This document shows positions 11,958 to 24,000 of a DNA stretch of 64,000 nt, one piece after another. The notes beneath the pieces are model-generated. The model did not search any database, was not told the DNA's origin, and worked only from the letters and a program-made list of their open reading frames with translations. Both the position numbers and the translations under genes were made by a program. Every line of letters starts with the position of its first letter. Position 1 is the stretch's first letter. The DNA comes from Alternaria dauci (lineage: Eukaryota > Ascomycota > Dothideomycetes > Pleosporales > Pleosporaceae), in NCBI RefSeq assembly GCF_042100115.1, contig NC_091276.1, positions 2,108,001 to 2,172,000 on the forward strand. The letters run 5' to 3'.

Positions 11958-14825
11958 ATGGCCGCGAACCCTTCTCCCCGCGAGCGCAGGCCCTCGACGA
12001 GCGCTCCTCTTGCTGACCTCAAGGGCCCCGTTGGTCCCTCTTTTACCCGTCCCAAGCACAAGAGGACTGTAACTGGCTTCGGTCCCAGCGAGATTAAAAA
12101 CGTGGAAGCGAGCATTCCAGAGCCCCAGCGCGAGGCATGGAGGAAGTTTGTACGTCAATGGCTTCTAACGACATTGTACAAATCAAAGAAGACGACACTA
12201 ATTTGCATACAGATGCCCAAGCCCTTCAATACCCCCGAAGAATTCACGAAAGACACCGTCCGCCACATCGAGACTACCCTGGCGCGCTCCCTCTTCAACT
12301 GCGATGAGGCTGCCGCATACTCTGGGACCGCCCTTGCCTTCAGGGATCGCTTAGTTCTGGACTGGAACAAGACACAGCAGAGCCAGACCTTTGCTGACCA
12401 GAAGCGTGTCTACTGTGAGCAAGAGCGAGAAATATCATGATAGAAGGTCGTTTAACAAGGTTAGATCTTTCCCTCGAGTTCTTGATGGGCCGCGCCCTGG
12501 ACAATGCCATGCTCAACGTTGAGCAGAAGGATGTTGCTACCAGTAGGTTCTCCTCTCGAGATCACACATTGCTTCCTCTAACATTGATCCAGAGGGTCTC
12601 AGTGACCTTGGCTTTCGCATGGAGGACATCATCTCCCAAGAGCACGATGCAGCCCTAGGAAACGGTGGTCTTGGACGCCTTGCAGCCTGTTTCCTTGACT
12701 CGATGGCGTCTCTCAACTACCCAGCCTGGGGCTACGGCCTACGATACAGATATGGTATCTTCAAGCAGGAGATCATCGACGGATATCAGGTCGAGGTTCC
12801 AGACTACTGGCTGGACTTCAACCCCTGGGAGTTCCAGCGCCACGATATCGAGGTCGATATCCAGTTCTACGGCAACGTCAACCGCTGGCAGGACGATGAG
12901 GGCAAGCAACAGTCCTCATGGGAAGGCGGCGAGATTGTCAAAGCTGTTGCTTATGATGTTCCAGGTAAGTAATGCCATTATCGACCATTGCCTTTTTGCT
13001 GATCAGTGCAGTTCCCGGCTACAAGACTGGCACTTGCAACAACCTACGTCTCTGGGGTAGTAAGGCTGCCAGCGGCGAATTTGACTTCCAGAAGTTCAAC
13101 TCTGGTGAATACGAGAGCTCCGTCGCTGATCAGCAGCGAGCCGAGACTATTTCCGCTGTCCTCTACCCCAACGACAACCTTGACCGTGGTAAGGAGCTCC
13201 GCCTGAAGCAACAGTACTTTTGGTGTGCGGCTTCGCTCTACGACATTGTGCGACGTTTCAAGAAGAGCCAGCGCGCCTGGAAGGAGTTCCCCAACCAAGT
13301 CGCGATTCAGCTCAACGACACCCACCCGACGCTCGCCATCCCCGAGCTTCAGAGGATATTGGTCGATATCGAGGGCTTGGAGTGGGATGAGGCATGGAAC
13401 ATTGTCCAGAAGACGTTCGGATACACCAACCATACTGTGCTTCCTGAAGCGCTCGAGAAGTGGTCTGTCCCGCTCATGCAGCATCTCCTCCCGCGCCACC
13501 TCCAGATCATCTATGAGATCAACCTGCACTTCCTTCAGTTTGTCGAGCGCAACTTTCCCAAGGACCGCGACATGCTCGGTCGTGTTTCAATCATCGAGGA
13601 ATCACAGCCTAAGATGGTGCGTATGGCATACCTCGCATTGATTGGCTCACACAAGGTCAACGGTGTAGCTGAGCTACACTCCGACCTGATCAAGACTACA
13701 ATTTTCAAAGACTTTGTCAAGGTCTACGGACCGGACAAGTTCACCAACGTCACCAACGGTATCACCCCGAGGAGATGGCTTCACCAGGCCAACCCCAAGC
13801 TCTCAGCTCTTATTGCATCCAAGTTGGGTGGTTACGAATTCCTCAAAGACCTTACCTTGCTGCACAAGATTGAGGCGTTTGTTGACGACAAGGAATTCCG
13901 CAAGGAGTTCCGTGACATCAAGCACGCAAACAAGGTGCGACTTGCGCAACACATCCAGGAGCACAACGGCGTCAAGGTCGATCCTACAGCACTTTTCGAT
14001 GTCCAAGTCAAGCGTATCCACGAGTACAAACGCCAACAGCTGAACATTTTTGGTGTGATCCACCGTTATCTCCAGATCAAGGCCATGTCTCCAGAGGAGC
14101 GCAAGAAGCTAACTCCTCGCGTTTCCATCTTCGGTGGAAAGGCTGCACCAGGTTACTGGATGGCCAAGACAGTCATCCATCTCATCAACAAGGTGGGTGA
14201 TGTTGTCAACAACGACAAGGACGTGGGCGACGCGCTCAAGGTCATTTACCTGGCCGACTACAATGTCAGCAAGGCCGAGATAATCTGCCCTGCCAGCGAC
14301 ATTAGCGAGCACATCTCCACGGCTGGTACTGAGGCGTCCGGTACCAGCAACATGAAGTTCTGCCTGAACGGTGGTCTCATCATCGGAACGTGCGACGGTG
14401 CCAACATCGAAATCACTCGCGAGATTGGCGATCAGAACATCTTCCTCTTCGGTAACCTTGCCGAAGACGTCGAGGACCTTCGTCACGCACACATGTACTC
14501 GCAGTACCAGTTGGACCCACAGCTTGCGAGCGTCTTTGATGCAATCCACAACGGCACCTTTGGAGATGCAGATCAGTTCTCTGCTCTGATCAACGGCATC
14601 GTGGATCACGGCGACTACTACCTTGTGTCTGACGATTTTGCGTCGTACATCAAGACACAGGAGCTCATTGATGAGAGCTACAAGAACACCGAGGAGTGGA
14701 CCACCAAGACCATCACTACCGTCGCGCGTATGGGCTTCTTCTCCAGTGACAGGTGTATTGACGAGTATGCGGAGGCTATCTGGAACGTCGAACCGCTGCA
14801 GGTCAAGGCCGAGCCTGCGCCATAG
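11958..14825 (+). CDS. GPH1: Glycogen phosphorylase
   Basis: Releases glucose-1-phosphate from glycogen in the cytosol, using pyridoxal phosphate (EC 2.4.1.1, glycosyltransferase family 35). Exons: 11958-12149, 12213-12414, 12465-12542, 12593-12964 and 13012-14825, giving 885 aa, the usual fungal length. Landmarks in order: RSLFNCDE and [12 protein letters not shown] near the N-terminus, [62 protein letters not shown], and the PLP-binding [10 protein letters not shown] with the Schiff-base lysine at about residue 730. The N-terminal RPSTSAPL segment is a plausible phosphorylation region, by analogy with regulated phosphorylases. All four introns are 47-63 bp with consensus ends, and frame continuity confirms every join. 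Confidence 0.96.
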
Positions 14826-15146
14826 ATGGAAAGTGGAGAAATGGTGGATGCGTTGGTTTCGTGGTAGACGCTAGATGGTTGCGAGCCTAGATGCGTAGAC
14901 CTGACGCCATATATTTACGAACGATAATGAGGATTTGATTGCGATGACCAAAGTAGACTATGCACGTGTTTGCTGTCGTGTAAGATTCTGGTGGTGTTGT
15001 GAGAGAGTTGGTGTTGGACCCTGAAACGTCGCTCGGAATGAACCTATAGCAGCGCACGGTCGCGTCGCGCGACGTACGTCAACCGCAATCTGGCCAGCTC
15101 GACGCAAGTTCGCGACATATCGACAGCGTCCCCCTCACTAGCAATC
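14826..15146. other. Short intergenic spacer
   Basis: Glycogen phosphorylase 3' flank and promoter of the Yip1-domain gene (321 bp). Nothing else seen. Confidence 0.5.
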
Positions 15147-16294
15147 ATGGCGAACAGAGGCTACGATGTCGTCGTAGATGTCGATCAAGAGGTATGCAGT
15201 TGCTGAAAAACCGACGCAAACCCCCGGCGTCGCAATCGCTCTCAACTCGACATGGCAAGCTTACCAGCTCATAGGGCGACCTAGGCCACACCGACCTCCA
15301 AGAAGACCTTGAATTCCACAGCTCCAGTAAGCGTTACATACACATCCTCCGACACTCTCCCAGCCCAGCAACTAACCCATCTCCACCCCAGACTTTGAAA
15401 CCCAGCCCTCTGGCCGCGGCGCCCCCAAAATCCAACCCGACTCGTCATCCGCCTCCTTCCTGCCCGGGCCCGGCGGCTCCTCGTCGTCCAACAACCCCAC
15501 GTCGCGCAAACACTATCTCTGGTCGCTCAACTTCTACGCGCAAGCCTTTGACGTCGACACCGCCGAGGTCCTGCGCCGCTGCACCTCGGCGCTCTACCCG
15601 CGCGCCAACTTCCTCGACGTGCTAGAAGGGAATCCAGATCTGTACGGCCCGGTATGGATCGCGACGACGGTGGTGGTCATCTTGTTCTTGACGGGCACGA
15701 TTAGTCAGTATCTGGCGATGAATGGCGAGGAGCACTTTGCGTATGATTTTAGGCTGTTGAGTGGGGCGGCGGGATTGGTGTATGGGTATACGGCTTTTGT
15801 GCCCGTGGGGCTTTGGGGCGTGCTGAAGTGGTATGGGAGTGAGAGTGCGAATCTGCTCGAGTGCTGTTGTTTGTATGGGTATGCGAATTTGGTTTGGATT
15901 GCGGTTAGTTTGGTGGCGTGGAGTCCGTGGGGTAGTAAGTTCTTTTCCCTTTCTTCTTCTTCTTCTTCTTCGTCAGCGTGGACACGGGTATACTGATTCA
16001 AGCACTGCAGTTCTCAACTTCACGGTCGTAGCCCTCGGTCTCGCTGCTTCTGCGTTTTTCCTCCTGCGGAACCTTTACCCTGTGCTTAGCACTACGGAAG
16101 CCAAGACGAGCAAGATTCTTCTCGTTGTCGTTTTCTTGCTACATGCTGGTTTCGCCATCGCCATCAAGGTCTTGTTCTTCGCTGCGACGAGTCCGGTGGG
16201 ACCGAACAAGGGTGCGGGCAAGGATGCTGGGAAGGGCGTGGCTGATGGGGGCTCCGAGGGTAAGGGGGATATGTTGAGGATGCTTATGGGCTGA
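15147..16294 (+). CDS. Yip1-domain Golgi membrane protein (YIPF1/2-like)
   Basis: Yip1-domain proteins are multi-pass Golgi/ER membrane proteins that work with Rab GTPases in vesicle traffic. Exons 15147-15191, 15275-15326, 15392-15934 and 16011-16294 encode 307 aa. An acidic N-terminus of about 70 residues with a Gly/Ser-rich linker leads to HYLWSLNFYAQAFDVDT (73-89) and the family hallmark NPDLYGPVWI (113-122). Five hydrophobic segments follow, and the tail is short and Gly/Lys-rich. The first exon is only 15 codons. The splice phase is kept at all three joins (A|AC, A|TT). The last intron contains a TCT microsatellite. Assignment to the YIPF1/YIPF2 branch is by pattern; subgroup is less certain than family. 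Confidence 0.85.
15950..15971 (+). repeat. (TCT)n microsatellite inside intron
   Basis: About seven TCT units form the polypyrimidine tract of the third intron of the Yip1-domain gene, so length changes would be tolerated. Confidence 0.8.
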
Positions 16295-16750
16295 GATGGA
16301 GTGGATAAAGATCAACGGGTGAATGGGATATGGGTTTGAGATGATGAACTTTTGGCAGCAGAATCACAGCATGGCCTCAGAGTTGATAGCGCTTTGCTGA
16401 TGAATGGATATCATCTAAAGATGCGGCAGAGAGATTAGTGTCTTGCTTAGTCGAACAGCAGCTTCCAAATAGGGCGTGAAGACATGCATACTCTCTTATA
16501 TTTCTTACTTTACTCGAAAGTGCAATGAAGATGCTGTAGGTCAGCCACATGTTGAGGATGAGCATCCATTTTAGCTAATTATCGTTTCCTTGTATTATCC
16601 TCCACATCTTACTGGAGTGTACAACTGATTATCGTGACGTGTGTTTACTCAACTATTACCCACCTCATTATCCGCCATGGTTATCCTGTACAACTGCAAA
16701 CATGCAACTTGAACAACTGATGTACGAGTCAAACACCTCAAGCGTCCTCC
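16295..16750. other. Convergent intergenic spacer
   Basis: 3' flanks of the Yip1-domain gene (plus) and of the LTRCV-family gene (minus). AT-rich with no coding signal. Confidence 0.5.
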
Positions 16751-16852
16751 TCAAGCGTCCACCTCAACGTGTTCCTCGACATTCTCTTCAACGTCCTCTC
16801 CAACGTCCTCTCCAACTTTCTCTTCAACGTTCTCCTCAACACCCTCTTGCTC
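16741..16852 (-). repeat. Degenerate 12-bp coding minisatellite
   Basis: Units of about 12 bp, close to CAACGTCCTCTC on the plus strand, recur at least seven times. On minus they encode the acidic tetrapeptide series EENV, EEKV, GEDV, GEDV, EENV, EEHV at the C-terminus of the overlapping gene. Confidence 0.75.
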
Positions 16853-19004
16853 AGCAACAAACTCCTCGCCACCGTCAATGACCAACTTCTGAGGCTCAAC
16901 ACCTTGCAGAGCCAAAGCAAGCATGTGAACATTAGCCAAGGTGTAGTCAGCATCATGCTCAATGCAATACTTGACACAACGCGTGAAGATACCACCATCC
17001 TCGCCCTCTTTAGGATGCTTGAGCAGTCCCTTACCCATGTCGTGAATTTCATAGTCAACAACACCCTCGAGCTCATCGTCCCTGTACTGCATCATATCCG
17101 TAGCGGTAATATCATCCGCATTCTCAATCTTGGTACGGAACGCCTCTTCCCAATCGTCGCCGTACAGGGCTTTACCTCGGCCGATAGCAGTAATGCACTT
17201 GACGGAGCATGTGTTGCGCAGATATCCGCCCTCGATGTCGCGGTGGGAGTTGAGAACGTCGACGATGCCGGCGGGGCCCCAGTTGCGTGCGTAGAGGCGG
17301 AGTGCAACAGGGGGGCGTGCGAGAGACTGGAAGAAGTAGACAATGACCTCTGTGTCGGTGAGAGGGACGTTGGGGACTATGGCGCGCGAGGGCGGCATCG
17401 ACTCCCTGAGTGCGTGGTTCTTGCGCTTGTGGATGGATGTCACGCTGCGCTTCTGGGTGCTTGGGGGTCCGATGCGACCGGGAGTGATGGGAGACCTTGG
17501 AAAGCCTGCGGTCGGTGTGGCTAGGTACATTGATCCCATGGTGCCCGCGAGCTGACCCGAGGTGGGTGTCGTCAAGTTGGGGAAACCGGCGGTCATGTTT
17601 CCGGTGAGGTAGCCAGACTGTTGTTTGTCGTTAGCATCCAGTAGTGAAAGTCTAGACATGAGGAACTTACATCGATCTTGTTAGAGGGAGTGGCCATGCC
17701 GAGAGGTGCGGTGTGCTTTTTGCCGTCCGGGATCTTAACCTTCAGAGCCTTTCGTGCCCTGGTTTTCTCGCCCTTTTTGTTCTTTTTGTTAGCAGCCGGC
17801 TTGCTACCGGAAATCTCATGGTCTTGAGGACTGGGGCTAGACAGCTGGAATGTCTGGAAGGGTTCGTAGCGCTCTCTAGTTGGAGTGCGCGGCGTAGACA
17901 GGCCAGAGGCGGTAGCGTCACGGTAACGAGTTGTGGGACCTGGAGCTGACCTGGACCCTGCAGTGACTTCGTTGACGAGTGCCACAACGGTGTTGCGGAG
18001 AACCACATTGTCCATTTCGGCCTTGTTGAAACGGGCAGTCAGTGTATCAAGCGCCTCAGCCCTGTTACGGGTGAAGGCCACAAGGTCGTGGATCTCCTCG
18101 GACTCTGATGTAACCAGTCAGCCGGGAGGTTCTCACGGAAATATGATGTAGTGAGACTCACTGGAACGCTGCCTCCAAGAGCCGTCTAGCTGCAATTGCA
18201 GCTTTGGAGGCTGCTCAGAAAGCTGGTCTGCCTGCTGCGCATCTTCTGCCATGAATGGCGGAAACGGGAGTGGCAGCTCCTGCTGGCTGCCGAAGGGATC
18301 CTGGGACACTGTCTGGTCCAGATTCTGCTCTGTGTATGTGTCAGCCATTCAGTTCTTGAGGCAGTTGATAGCAATTGTATGCATGTAGATGCCAGTGAGC
18401 TGCTATGCCACTTGGTGACTGCGTTCTCATATTGATGGCTGAGTGGACTCAGAGTACTCACCTTGACGTGGTGCGATCACGGCAGCGTATGCCGGAAAGT
18501 ACAAATCCCTATAAAAATGCGGATTAGCCCGCGGTTCGTCGTCACGCATGTTGTCACTTGAATGGCGGGACAAAGAGGTTTTGAGGTTCGTGAAGGCTGA
18601 GTGGTTGTGTGGGCAGTGTTGTGATGGTTTATAGCGACATCAAATTTTGCCGCACGGGCGGTTGCCAGGGAGGAAACTCCAAACAAGATGAGAAAGACGA
18701 AAAACATGAAAGTGAGGGTGAAAACTTACCTTGAAGAGTGACCGTCCAGCCTATACTTGCGAGGTGAACTGCCTTGGTACACACTGTTGTTGCTGACGCT
18801 GCTCGCTCTGCTGGTTCCATGCTGCTGCGCAAAGATACTGTTGGGTAACCATACAGTTGGTTCGACATCCTCCTCTTTGTATGTCGATGCAGCAGACGAT
18901 GTAGAAGCATCATCGGCGAGCTCTGCTGGAGGCAGTGTAGAAGTCCGCAGAATTGCCCTTAGAAAGGTCTCCTGGCTCTCTTCTCTCTTGACAACTGAAG
19001 CCAT
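16751..19004 (-). CDS. Unrecognised LTRCV-family protein A1 with coiled coil and acidic repeat tail
   Basis: Five exons on minus: 19004-18730, 18508-18462, 18329-18162, 18104-17671 and 17617-16751 (596 aa). All junctions are GT-AG and phase-consistent. N-terminal 250 residues are Ser/Gln/Pro-rich. A short amphipathic stretch (EALDTLTARFNKAEMD) suggests a coiled coil, and a Lys/Arg-rich patch (KKNKKGEKTRARKALK) looks like a nuclear signal. Residues about 393-465 contain LTDTEVIVYFFQSL...VALRLYARN and a later AIGRGKALYGDDW. Residues 509-548 contain HPKEGEDGGIFTRCVKYCIEHD. Both blocks recur in the genes at 30348, 34296 (minus) and 34865. The tail is the acidic tetrapeptide repeat. I know no named domain matching these blocks. 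Function is unknown; a nuclear role is inferred from composition only. It is divergently oriented to the reductase gene downstream. Confidence 0.72.
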
Positions 19005-20529
19005 GGTGTTGGACAGTGTGGTGAGCAAAGGTGTTCGGATGACTGTCGATTGTTGACGAGACCTGTTGTGGATAAACGCTCGGACATGCGCTATGTGCCA
19101 TGACGACGCGGCACTGAAGACAGTAACGTGGTGAAGGTGAGACTTGCTGCACTGCCAATCGAGTCAGTCCGCCAACATAGCTTCCTCACCTCACCGGTGA
19201 AGACAGGGAAATGACTGTAAGGCTCAAGGCGACGTAGGCTGCGTGCATCCATCCCTGCAAGCATCGTAGCAGCTTGTAGTCACTAAACTGATAAAGGCAG
19301 ATCGCTCATGAACGATAGTATTGGAGGAGACGACAGTATCGCCATAGCAAGCCGCTCGACGAGCAATGAGATAGCTAAATGCAGGATGGATGAGAATTGA
19401 GTTGCAAAAGCTGGAAGGTGTGGAAATGGGAAGACGAAACCTGATGTACGCGTTTATGTAATAGCCCCTCACCAGGCTCCAGTAATAGGGAAGCAGCGGT
19501 CAGCATCCAAACGCCTCATAGCGACCGCGATTGGTCTATTGAGCGGTGAGATGATATTCGAAATCTTACTGAGCCTGACATATGGTAGGCAGGATCCTTT
19601 CTAGCAAGGGAAGACTGTCAGAGTGACAGAGATCTTTTGCACTAAATTGCACTGCCATAAAACTGCTGCGTGTCTTGCCCTGCTGTTGTTTGCGAGTATT
19701 GGTTTATATATATCTTCACTCATGGTGGAAAGTCTTACCGCTGCCAACAGCTCCAAACGTAGACGTACCCGTCCTCGGCCTAAACAAAAGAGCAGTTGGC
19801 TATTCTCCTGCCTTCTTAACAAACGGTTGATCTAGCAGAAGGGAGTGATACACCAGGACAGTCGTTGCAGCTTTGCAGAGACGTTGCTTCAAAGTATGTG
19901 AATTCTGCGTAGAGTACAAGGCCCGCTACACATCAACACTGAAGACGTGTGTATTGTCAGCGAACTGCGCAGAAGAATTCAATTCATTTACCGCCGTGTT
20001 TCATTCACATATGTAGAAAATGGTGCGATTGCAGCACCCACAACGATGAACCCCTTGCCTGAAAGATGCGCGTTGGTTTCGCCACATCGAACTGTTCATG
20101 CAATGACATGCAATCTCAAGCCGCAACGGTTTTCAAAGTTAAAGGAGAAGACTGTGGAGGGGCCACGGACGCGTAAAAGGTAACAACGGTAGCTGTCATT
20201 GGAAGAGAGTGATGATGTGAGGATGTCTGACGTCCGAAGTTCGCGTCGCGATGTTGGCGCACTAGTCCGCATATGGCGTCCCTTCCTTGCCGCAATGCTC
20301 CCCACAAGCCAGACCTCGTTTCTACTTTGCTCTCCTCATAAGACTCAGAAGACCTTCTAGCTTGCCTATTCAGTCTGGCTGGTATCGCCGACTGCGAGGT
20401 TGGGGAGGTTTTGGGATAGATGCTACTTCGGCATGTACCCAGACGGGAAAGGCCCAAGTTATCGATAAGGCGAGCTGTGAAGCTCCAGTGCGGTCATTGC
20501 GCTCTCTCTTTCAACCACCAAACCTAACA
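19005..20529. other. Divergent promoter region between A1 and the reductase
   Basis: No supported gene. Short frames on both strands have no family resemblance. TA-rich runs occur near 19705. Confidence 0.5.
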
Positions 20530-21549
20530 ATGTCTGCAAACATACTCATTGTGGGCGCTGGCGCCATTGGAGCGTTTTATGCATCTCGACTCGCAGTCGT
20601 CCCTGGCATTTCCGTGTCTGTCATCTGCCGCTCCAACTACAAAGCCGTGAAGGCGAACGGCTTCCAAGTTACCTCACCGCAATACGGCGACTACACCTTC
20701 GTACCGGCGAACACGTTTGCGAACCCAGAAGAAGCGCGGAAGAGCGACATACAATGGGACTACATAGTAGTCAGCACAAAGGCCTTGCCAGACGTCAGCG
20801 ACGACTCGACGATACTTGAGGGGCTGGTCAGCGATAAGACAGCCATTGTGCTGATACAGAACGGGCTGGGTGTGGAGGAGCCATACGCGAAGCGATTCCC
20901 ACAGGCGGCAATCTGCTCAGCCGTCACGATAGCGACATGCGCACAGCCCGAGCATGGCCACATCAAGCACAACAGATGGACGCGCATAAACAGCGGACCG
21001 TACCTGCCCCATCTAGACACCGGGAGCAAGAAAGATACCGACGCGCGCGTCACCGAGCAGAATGACGCGTTCATCGCTCTCCTCAAGGAGGGCGGCATCA
21101 AAGATGCCGAGGCCTACTCCCATGCTAAACTACAACTAGTCCGCTGGCATAAGATCGCCATCAATGCCTCGATGAACCCAACCTCCGTCCTCACTCAGTG
21201 TCTCCCCAACAATGTCATGTCTCTCGACCCGGAACTGCAGCGTCATCTCAAAGGCGTCATGTCGGAGATTCTTGAAACCGCTCCCAAGATCCTCGGCGAA
21301 CCCATGCCCAAAGAGTTTGCTACCCCAGACCAGATCATTCGCTCTACACAGAAGAATACCAGTGGTAGCAAGCCAAGCATGGCAATCGACTGGGAAGCGG
21401 GCAAGAAGATGGAGATCGAGGTCATATTGGGCAATCCATTGAGGATCGCCAGGGACAGAGGATACGAGATGCCGCGCCTGCAGAGTCTCTATGCCATGGT
21501 CAGAATGGCGCAGGAGGTTAGAGATCAGAGAAAGGGTGTCAAGTTGTGA
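20530..21549 (+). CDS. 2-dehydropantoate 2-reductase-like (ketopantoate reductase, ApbA/PanE family)
   Basis: Single exon, 339 aa. The family reduces ketopantoate to pantoate with NADPH in the pantothenate/CoA pathway; many fungal members are paralogues of unknown substrate. The N-terminus has the Rossmann motif GAGAIG (residues 9-14), followed by DYIVVSTKALPD and LIQNGLGVEEPY, the usual nucleotide-domain landmarks. The C-terminal helical domain has the WHKIAINASMNP signature with the family's Lys and Asn. The ATG at 20530 sits directly before the Rossmann strand. The frame is open upstream but that part does not look coding. With a fungal genome usually holding several such genes, calling it the PAN5 orthologue would be unsafe. 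Confidence 0.88.
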   Translation: MSANILIVGAGAIGAFYASRLAVVPGISVSVICRSNYKAVKANGFQVTSPQYGDYTFVPANTFANPEEARKSDIQWDYIVVSTKALPDVSDDSTILEGLVSDKTAIVLIQNGLGVEEPYAKRFPQAAICSAVTIATCAQPEHGHIKHNRWTRINSGPYLPHLDTGSKKDTDARVTEQNDAFIALLKEGGIKDAEAYSHAKLQLVRWHKIAINASMNPTSVLTQCLPNNVMSLDPELQRHLKGVMSEILETAPKILGEPMPKEFATPDQIIRSTQKNTSGSKPSMAIDWEAGKKMEIEVILGNPLRIARDRGYEMPRLQSLYAMVRMAQEVRDQRKGVKL

Positions 21550-22353
21550 GGTAGGGGATTGCTGCTGGCGATTGTCTTTCCAATTGCTTCCTCCATGGCT
21601 TTCCCCATCTTGATGAAGCGAGCCTGGTCGCAAACCGCAAACCCTTAAATCGACAGGGGTTGGTCGACAATGCGAAGCTCACTCCAGCCGTGTGTTTCCG
21701 TCTGTCACAGTGCAACGGATACATTTACCTTGTCCTGATTCATACTGATCCTGAGAAGAATATATACATACAAAGGAATCAGAAGAGTGTCTACTACTCT
21801 GGTAGTTCTTCCCAGAATAATAATCTCGGGGTATGCGAGCCCACCAGAAGGCCTTGCAACCAAGGTTGGCCTCGCGTCTCTCGCTTCATACGATCGCTGC
21901 ACGTTCCTCAAAGCATAATGCGTTATTACAAGAGGTGGCTGGGATTGAAGTGAAGGTGAACGCGGCGTCTTTGCCATCTGCGAACTCCAACACAAAGACG
22001 ACTCTTGAGTTTTCTGTCATTGAACTGTCTTAATTGTTTTCTGATAGTGAGCGCATTCGTTCTTTCTGGCGACGCCGGCATTGGTACTACGAAAAGAGTC
22101 ATCCAACATTGTGACGGTCGTAGGACCGTGTTTCTCACAATAGCATACAGGACCAGGTGAAGGCGCCTCTCCCCAACACGTATTTAACCAACAGCAGACA
22201 ATAGCTGTAACAGTTTGACCTCCGCTCTGGCCTACCTCTATTCTTTCACCACCAGTTGAACAATCTCACAAATTTCTCTTAGCCCTCCACGATACCTTTT
22301 CTACTACACCAAGCACAACAGCTATCACGACGACAACCACTGCTGCAGAAAAG
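21550..22353. other. Intergenic: reductase 3' flank and leader of the Gln-rich gene
   Basis: No supported coding frame. A CT-rich stretch from about 22230 to 22340 is a plausible transcription start region and leader for the gene at 22354. Confidence 0.5.
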
Positions 22354-23823
22354 ATGACCAGATTCACCGAAGAGCAGTTGCGGCAGCAGTGGATGTGGAA
22401 GCAGTTGACTCCAGAGCAACAGCAAGCACACCGGAATCGTTCAGCTCAGCGTGCTTCTCAACCGCAGTACGGGCAGCCACAAGGACATCAGCAGCAGCCT
22501 CCGCAGCCTCAACAACAGCAAGACGGGCAACCAGAAGGACAACCATCTCCACAGCGGCAGCAGCATTTGCGCCAACAATGGCAGTTGCGTCAGCAGCAGA
22601 ATGCCCAACGGCGACCGAACCCTACACAGTTCCCCGCGCAGTCTGTCAACAACACGCAACTTCCTGGTTCCGGTGTCATGGCGCCTCCCTTAAGTCCAAA
22701 CCGTATCGGAGTTTTCTGGCAGGCTCAGGCTCCACCACGCTCTCTACCCAACGCATCTTCTTCGAACATTTTATCGGGTGCGAATATTATTATGACGGGA
22801 AATGGCCAACAGCAACGCCACGGTGCAGCTCAGAGTCCTTCGACCAACAGAAACAGCGTGGCGAGGCCATATCCACCAAGTCCGCTATCTGTACCCTCCC
22901 CGACTCCCACTTTGACGAGGACCACTTCGTCCCAGAATGGGGCAATGGGACAAACATCGACGAATGCTACCTCGCCCGCTCGATACGGAAAGCCATCAAC
23001 ACCTAGCGCCAACTCACATATGCACACTCTGTCGCCGTCTCCCTCGCGAACGCAGAGCGCTGGCACGGGTCAGCAAGGACAACAGACCGCTCGCTTTCAA
23101 CAATCACCTCCCAAACAGGGCCATCCGCATGCGCAAACGAAACAGCAATTTACGCAGTCACATAACGGACCGTCTCCAACCACAGGTCAGAAACGCCAGG
23201 CAACAGACGCGCCTGAGGGTGCCAGGCCTGCAGACAAGAGGCCAAACCTGATTGCACAGTCTGGGACCGTCAACCACGCCACCCTCATACGCGAAACCGC
23301 TGTTACATCTCATCAGCCAGATGGATACCGTCAAGCGAATGGCATACCTAACGGCGCACCAAACGGCGTTGCACCGCATACGCGGGATTCCAATTCACAG
23401 CTTCGCGAGCAGCAGGCCAAGCTTGAGGCACAGCGTGAGGCAGAGCGCCGGCAGAAGCGCGAGTATCAAGCTAGAGTAGCCGAACAAGCTCGTGTCGCGG
23501 AGGAGCACCAAGCCGCCTGCGCCGCCGCCCTCCAGCGCGAGAGGGACCACAAGCGAAGGCAAGAGCTGCGAAATGACCCGAGCGCAAACTTCCGCCATAT
23601 CCTCGAGGTCTACAAGCTCATGCCGCTGACCAAGAGCGAGTTGCCCAACAGATACCTGACGGGACTGCTCGCCAACCGGCTCATGCCCATGGACGTCGAA
23701 AGCGACCTTGCGCTGGCGATCACGTTCGCCAAGGACCATTGGGATTACTACGGACAGTGGCCAAAGGATGTGAGACGATTTGCAGGCTATGAGAAGGAGA
23801 GGAGAGCCAAGAATCCTGCTTAG
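22354..23823 (+). CDS. Unrecognised Gln/Pro/Ser-rich protein ending in an LTRCV-like segment (A5)
   Basis: Single exon, 489 aa. Residues 1-330 are low-complexity Gln/Pro/Ser sequence. A charged Arg/Gln/Glu helix follows (about 350-415, QREAERRQKREYQARVAEQ), then a compact C-terminal block with DLALAITFAKDHWDYYGQWP and KDVRRFAGY. This aligns by eye with the DLTRCVKYA...FPxD segment of the neighbouring family (D-L-x-x-x-V/I-x-Y/F-A, then W/F-P-x-D). The TAG at 23821 is followed by 58 more open codons in the same frame, to TGA at 23998. They encode a protein-like, Trp-rich piece (EIEWRAFWQMQYEDFTKR), so the true or ancestral protein may be longer. No known function. Glutamine-rich composition suggests a transcription-related nuclear protein, by inference only. 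Confidence 0.6.
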   Translation: MTRFTEEQLRQQWMWKQLTPEQQQAHRNRSAQRASQPQYGQPQGHQQQPPQPQQQQDGQPEGQPSPQRQQHLRQQWQLRQQQNAQRRPNPTQFPAQSVNNTQLPGSGVMAPPLSPNRIGVFWQAQAPPRSLPNASSSNILSGANIIMTGNGQQQRHGAAQSPSTNRNSVARPYPPSPLSVPSPTPTLTRTTSSQNGAMGQTSTNATSPARYGKPSTPSANSHMHTLSPSPSRTQSAGTGQQGQQTARFQQSPPKQGHPHAQTKQQFTQSHNGPSPTTGQKRQATDAPEGARPADKRPNLIAQSGTVNHATLIRETAVTSHQPDGYRQANGIPNGAPNGVAPHTRDSNSQLREQQAKLEAQREAERRQKREYQARVAEQARVAEEHQAACAAALQRERDHKRRQELRNDPSANFRHILEVYKLMPLTKSELPNRYLTGLLANRLMPMDVESDLALAITFAKDHWDYYGQWPKDVRRFAGYEKERRAKNPA

Positions 23824-24000
23824 GAAGCTGAATCACAGAAACGACATGACCCATCGCCCAGCGATACTCAGAAGGCAATGGCGGATGGTATCGCTCCAGT
23901 CGATCCATCGCTGGTGGAGATTGAATGGAGAGCATTCTGGCAAATGCAGTACGAGGATTTCACCAAGAGGAACCCTGGTTTTGCCACGCGTTGTCTGTGA

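Noticed and set aside
16769..17524. 251-codon open frame on plus
   Set aside because: Antisense shadow of A1; A1 exons share conserved blocks with paralogues.
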